Shown here piece after piece: positions 61,996 to 64,000 of a stretch of DNA of 64,000 nucleotides. Source of the stretch: an uncultured Desulfobacterales bacterium (GTDB lineage: Bacteria > Desulfobacterota > Desulfobacteria > Desulfobacterales > SpSt-501); the NCBI GenBank assembly GCA_938048455.1, contig CALIUY010000021.1:62001-126000 (forward strand). Reading direction: 5' to 3'. The notes below the pieces were generated by a model. It did not search any database, was not told where the DNA came from, and worked only from the letters and a program-made list of their open reading frames with translations. The position numbers and the translations under genes were made by a program. Position 1 is the stretch's first letter; every line of letters starts with the position of its first letter.

Positions 61996-63456
61996 ATGGA
62001 GGGTCTGCCCCCCGGGGTCCTGGGGGCCAACATCGCCGCCGCCTTCGGCTTCGCCTATCTCGTGCGGCGCATCGCCGAGCGCCGGATGGTGGACTCCGCC
62101 CCCGAAGCGCGACAGCCGCGCCGGCAGTTTGTTCTCGACTTCGCCCTCGGGGCTCTCGCCGCGCTTGCGGCGGCCGGGCAGAACGTCTTCCTCCACGGCT
62201 TTCCGCCCCTGAGCACGCTCGGCCTGATTTACGGGGTCCTGGTGTACGTTTTCTTCATCGCCATGGACATGGCGCTCGCGCGCGAGCGGGCGATCATCGG
62301 CCGGGCCCGCACCGAAAACCCTGCGGGCATTCCCGCCCCTCAACTCCATTCGATCACCCGCCGCTTCACCGGGTTCACCGTCGCCGCCGTGCTCGGCGTG
62401 TCGCTCGTCAACCTTGCGGTCATCGCGCGCGACGTCTCCTGGCTGACGACCGTCGGCTCCGAGCCGGAGGCCGTGAAGCAGGCGATCCGCGCGGTGACGC
62501 TCGAGGTGCTCTTCATCCTCGCGGTGCTGCTCGGGCTGACCGGCAACCTCGTGGTTTCCTTTTCGCGCAATCTGAAGCTTCTGTTCCGCAACGAGACCGA
62601 TGTCCTCGAGCGCGTGACGCAAGGGGACTTGAGCCGTCTGGTGCCGGTGGCGACCCGGGACGAGTTCGGGCTGATCGCGGCCTACACGAACGCCATGATC
62701 GAGGCCCTGCGGCATCGCATCCGGCTGCTCTCGGCCCTCAAGCTCGCCGAGGAAGTCCAGGCGAATCTGCTGCCCTCCCGGCCGCCCGAGGTTCCGGGGG
62801 TGGAGCTCGCGGGGACAAGCCGCTACTGCGAAGAGATCGGCGGGGATTACTACGACTTCATCCCTCTTCCCGAAGGCGCCGTGGCCGCGGTCGTCGCCGA
62901 TGTCGCCGGGCACGGCGTCGATGCCGCGCTCTTCATGGCTTCGGCGCGCTCCTTTCTGCTTTCCCAGGCCCAGCGCTTCCGGGGGGCCTCCCGGCTCTTG
63001 CGGGTCGTCAACCGCTACATCACCCGCGACAGCGCCCAGACCGGACGATTCATCAGCCTGTTCTTTCTCGAAATCCGGCCGGCCGAAAAGCGGCTGCGCT
63101 GGGTCCGCGCCGGCCATGCCCCGGGGCTGCTCTACGAGCCCACCGCGGGCCGCTTCCGGGAACTCGACGGAGAGGGCATCGCTCTCGGCGTGAGCGAAGA
63201 GTCCCGCTTCCCGGAATACGAACTGGCGGGCTGGGAATCCGGGGCGCTGATCGTGCTCGCCACCGACGGGCTGATCGAAAGCCGCAACCCGCAGGGCGAA
63301 CTCTTCGGCATGGACCGGCTGCGCGCGGCGATCCGCGCCGCGGCCGACCTTCCGGCGGCAAAGCTGCGCGATCGGCTGATCGCCCAGGTGGAGGCCTTTC
63401 GCGGCCCGGCGCGCCAGGAAGACGACGTGACCCTCGTCGTGGCGAGGCTTGCCTGA
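61996..63456 (+). CDS. Membrane SpoIIE-type protein phosphatase with HAMP domain
   Basis: A 486-residue inner-membrane signalling protein: four or so transmembrane helices (about 7-25, 46-64, 74-92, 128-146, 168-190), a HAMP-like linker (about 192-245, VTQGDLSRLVPVATRDEFG), and a C-terminal PP2C-like SpoIIE domain (about 250-486) with EIGGDYYDF, VADVAGHGVDAALFM, the RAGHAPGL strand and LATDGLIES. Relatives such as RsbU dephosphorylate anti-anti-sigma factors; the target here is unknown. The ATG at 61996 has only a distant G-rich site, and the full protein may start at 61924 across an in-frame TGA. Confidence 0.85.
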   Translation: MEGLPPGVLGANIAAAFGFAYLVRRIAERRMVDSAPEARQPRRQFVLDFALGALAALAAAGQNVFLHGFPPLSTLGLIYGVLVYVFFIAMDMALARERAIIGRARTENPAGIPAPQLHSITRRFTGFTVAAVLGVSLVNLAVIARDVSWLTTVGSEPEAVKQAIRAVTLEVLFILAVLLGLTGNLVVSFSRNLKLLFRNETDVLERVTQGDLSRLVPVATRDEFGLIAAYTNAMIEALRHRIRLLSALKLAEEVQANLLPSRPPEVPGVELAGTSRYCEEIGGDYYDFIPLPEGAVAAVVADVAGHGVDAALFMASARSFLLSQAQRFRGASRLLRVVNRYITRDSAQTGRFISLFFLEIRPAEKRLRWVRAGHAPGLLYEPTAGRFRELDGEGIALGVSEESRFPEYELAGWESGALIVLATDGLIESRNPQGELFGMDRLRAAIRAAADLPAAKLRDRLIAQVEAFRGPARQEDDVTLVVARLA

Positions 63457-63475
63457 ACACCTCCGCCGCTTCGCC

Positions 63476-64000
63476 TCAGGGGATGTCCGCCCTCGGGCTT
63501 TTGCCGGCCGCGGAAACGGCGGCTGCGGCGAGCAAGCGCAACGGGTCGAAAAAAGGCACGGGAAGGTCCTCCGGCCCCAGGACGAGCGGAATTTCGGTGC
63601 AGCCGGCGATCACCCCTTCGGCCCCCGCGGCGATCAGGCGGTGGGCCACGGCGCGTGCCGCCTCTCGGAGCTCCCGACGGTCGGTGGGAGCCGCAACGGC
63701 CTTCACCCCGTAAATCGTGCGCATGACGATTTGCTGGTCTTCCGCGGTGGGCACGAGGGTCTCCAGCCCCTCGCGGGCCAAGCGCCGCTGCAGCGCGCCA
63801 GCCCGGATCGTCCCCGTGGTGGCAAGAAGCCCCAGGCGCCGCAAATCGGGATACCCCCCGCGGACGGCTTCGGCGGTCACGTCGAAGAGGGAGAGGATCG
63901 GCAGCTCGGCGGCGGGCAGGAGTTCCTCGAGAAACGCGTGCGCCGAAACACAGGGAAGAACGACAAAGTCGGCCCCCGCCCGACGCAGGGCGGCGATCCC
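63476..64000 (-). CDS. Aspartate/glutamate racemase family protein (partial)
   Basis: The C-terminal 174 residues of a PLP-independent amino-acid racemase; the N-terminus is beyond base 64000. Both family cysteines can be seen: one in DFVVLPCVSAHAF near the window edge and one in GVIAGCTEIPLVLG. The closing part VPFFDPLRLLAAAAV matches Asp/Glu racemases (YgeA-like). The exact substrate is unclear. The true frame runs through the edge; an in-frame GTG at 63880 is not the start. Confidence 0.88.
   Translation of the reverse strand, partial: GIAALRRAGADFVVLPCVSAHAFLEELLPAAELPILSLFDVTAEAVRGGYPDLRRLGLLATTGTIRAGALQRRLAREGLETLVPTAEDQQIVMRTIYGVKAVAAPTDRRELREAARAVAHRLIAAGAEGVIAGCTEIPLVLGPEDLPVPFFDPLRLLAAAAVSAAGKSPRADIP

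Overview
The window is a 64 kb, very GC-rich (roughly two-thirds G+C by eye), gene-dense piece of bacterial chromosome. I see no insertion sequence, prophage, CRISPR array or rRNA. The gene content suggests an anaerobic or microaerobic Gram-negative bacterium of the former Deltaproteobacteria (Desulfobacterota-like). Supporting genes are sigma54-type regulators, a complete methylmalonyl-CoA module, hydrogenase maturation genes hypAB, a long-form NifU with NifS, a MenA-like prenyltransferase, BamD and lipoproteins. The taxonomic call is inference; no marker gene was compared with a database.

Layout. 1-5.4 kb: start of thrS, RNase D, a small hydrolase, and an unusual single-chain fusion of glycine-cleavage T protein with serine hydroxymethyltransferase. 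5.6-9.6 kb: OsmC, PilZ, DUF4124 and LysM proteins, then two Hsp20 chaperones and a shortened DnaJ-like protein. 9.6-14.4 kb: two AAA+ regulators of the NtrC class that look like complementary halves, divergent from an XPD-like helicase with an N-terminal nuclease domain; an 18-bp perfect palindrome lies between them. 14.5-24.8 kb: MenA-like prenyltransferase, CPBP protease, a NorQ/NorD-type AAA-VWA pair with an unknown partner, TraB-like and NlpC/P60 proteins, purN, trxA, bamD, rpmB. 24.9-30.3 kb: ispG-proS-rel, then a small protein made of two tandem repeats.

30.3-40.6 kb is one long minus-strand gene string: rpmF, an acyl-CoA dehydrogenase, fabG, acpP, fabF, a dCMP deaminase, nrdR, ribD, ribE, ribBA, ribH, nusB and a metallo-beta-lactamase-fold hydrolase, with many 4-nt overlaps. 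It links fatty-acid synthesis, nucleotide supply and riboflavin synthesis. 40.6-44.4 kb holds a candidate structured small RNA with a strong terminator, then gltX, tRNA-Gln(CUG) and glnS in a row. 45-50 kb: UDP-glucose dehydrogenase, a MEMO-family protein, nifU-nifS.

50-59.2 kb, minus strand: nfu, methylmalonyl-CoA epimerase, methylmalonyl-CoA mutase, its G-protein chaperone MeaB, a biotin-containing carboxyltransferase (pyruvate carboxylase B type), sucC, sucD, hypA, hypB. Together these interconvert propionyl-CoA/methylmalonyl-CoA and succinate with ATP formation, as in propionate metabolism. 59.3-64 kb: tgt-queA (queuosine), a DUF2065 protein, a SpoIIE-type phosphatase whose apparent N-terminal helix is separated by an in-frame TGA, and the end of an aspartate/glutamate racemase-like gene.

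The observations I consider most worth checking are the GcvT-SHMT fusion, the split NtrC-like pair, the candidate RNA upstream of gltX, the in-frame TGA before the SpoIIE phosphatase, and the tandem-repeat protein at 29.8 kb.
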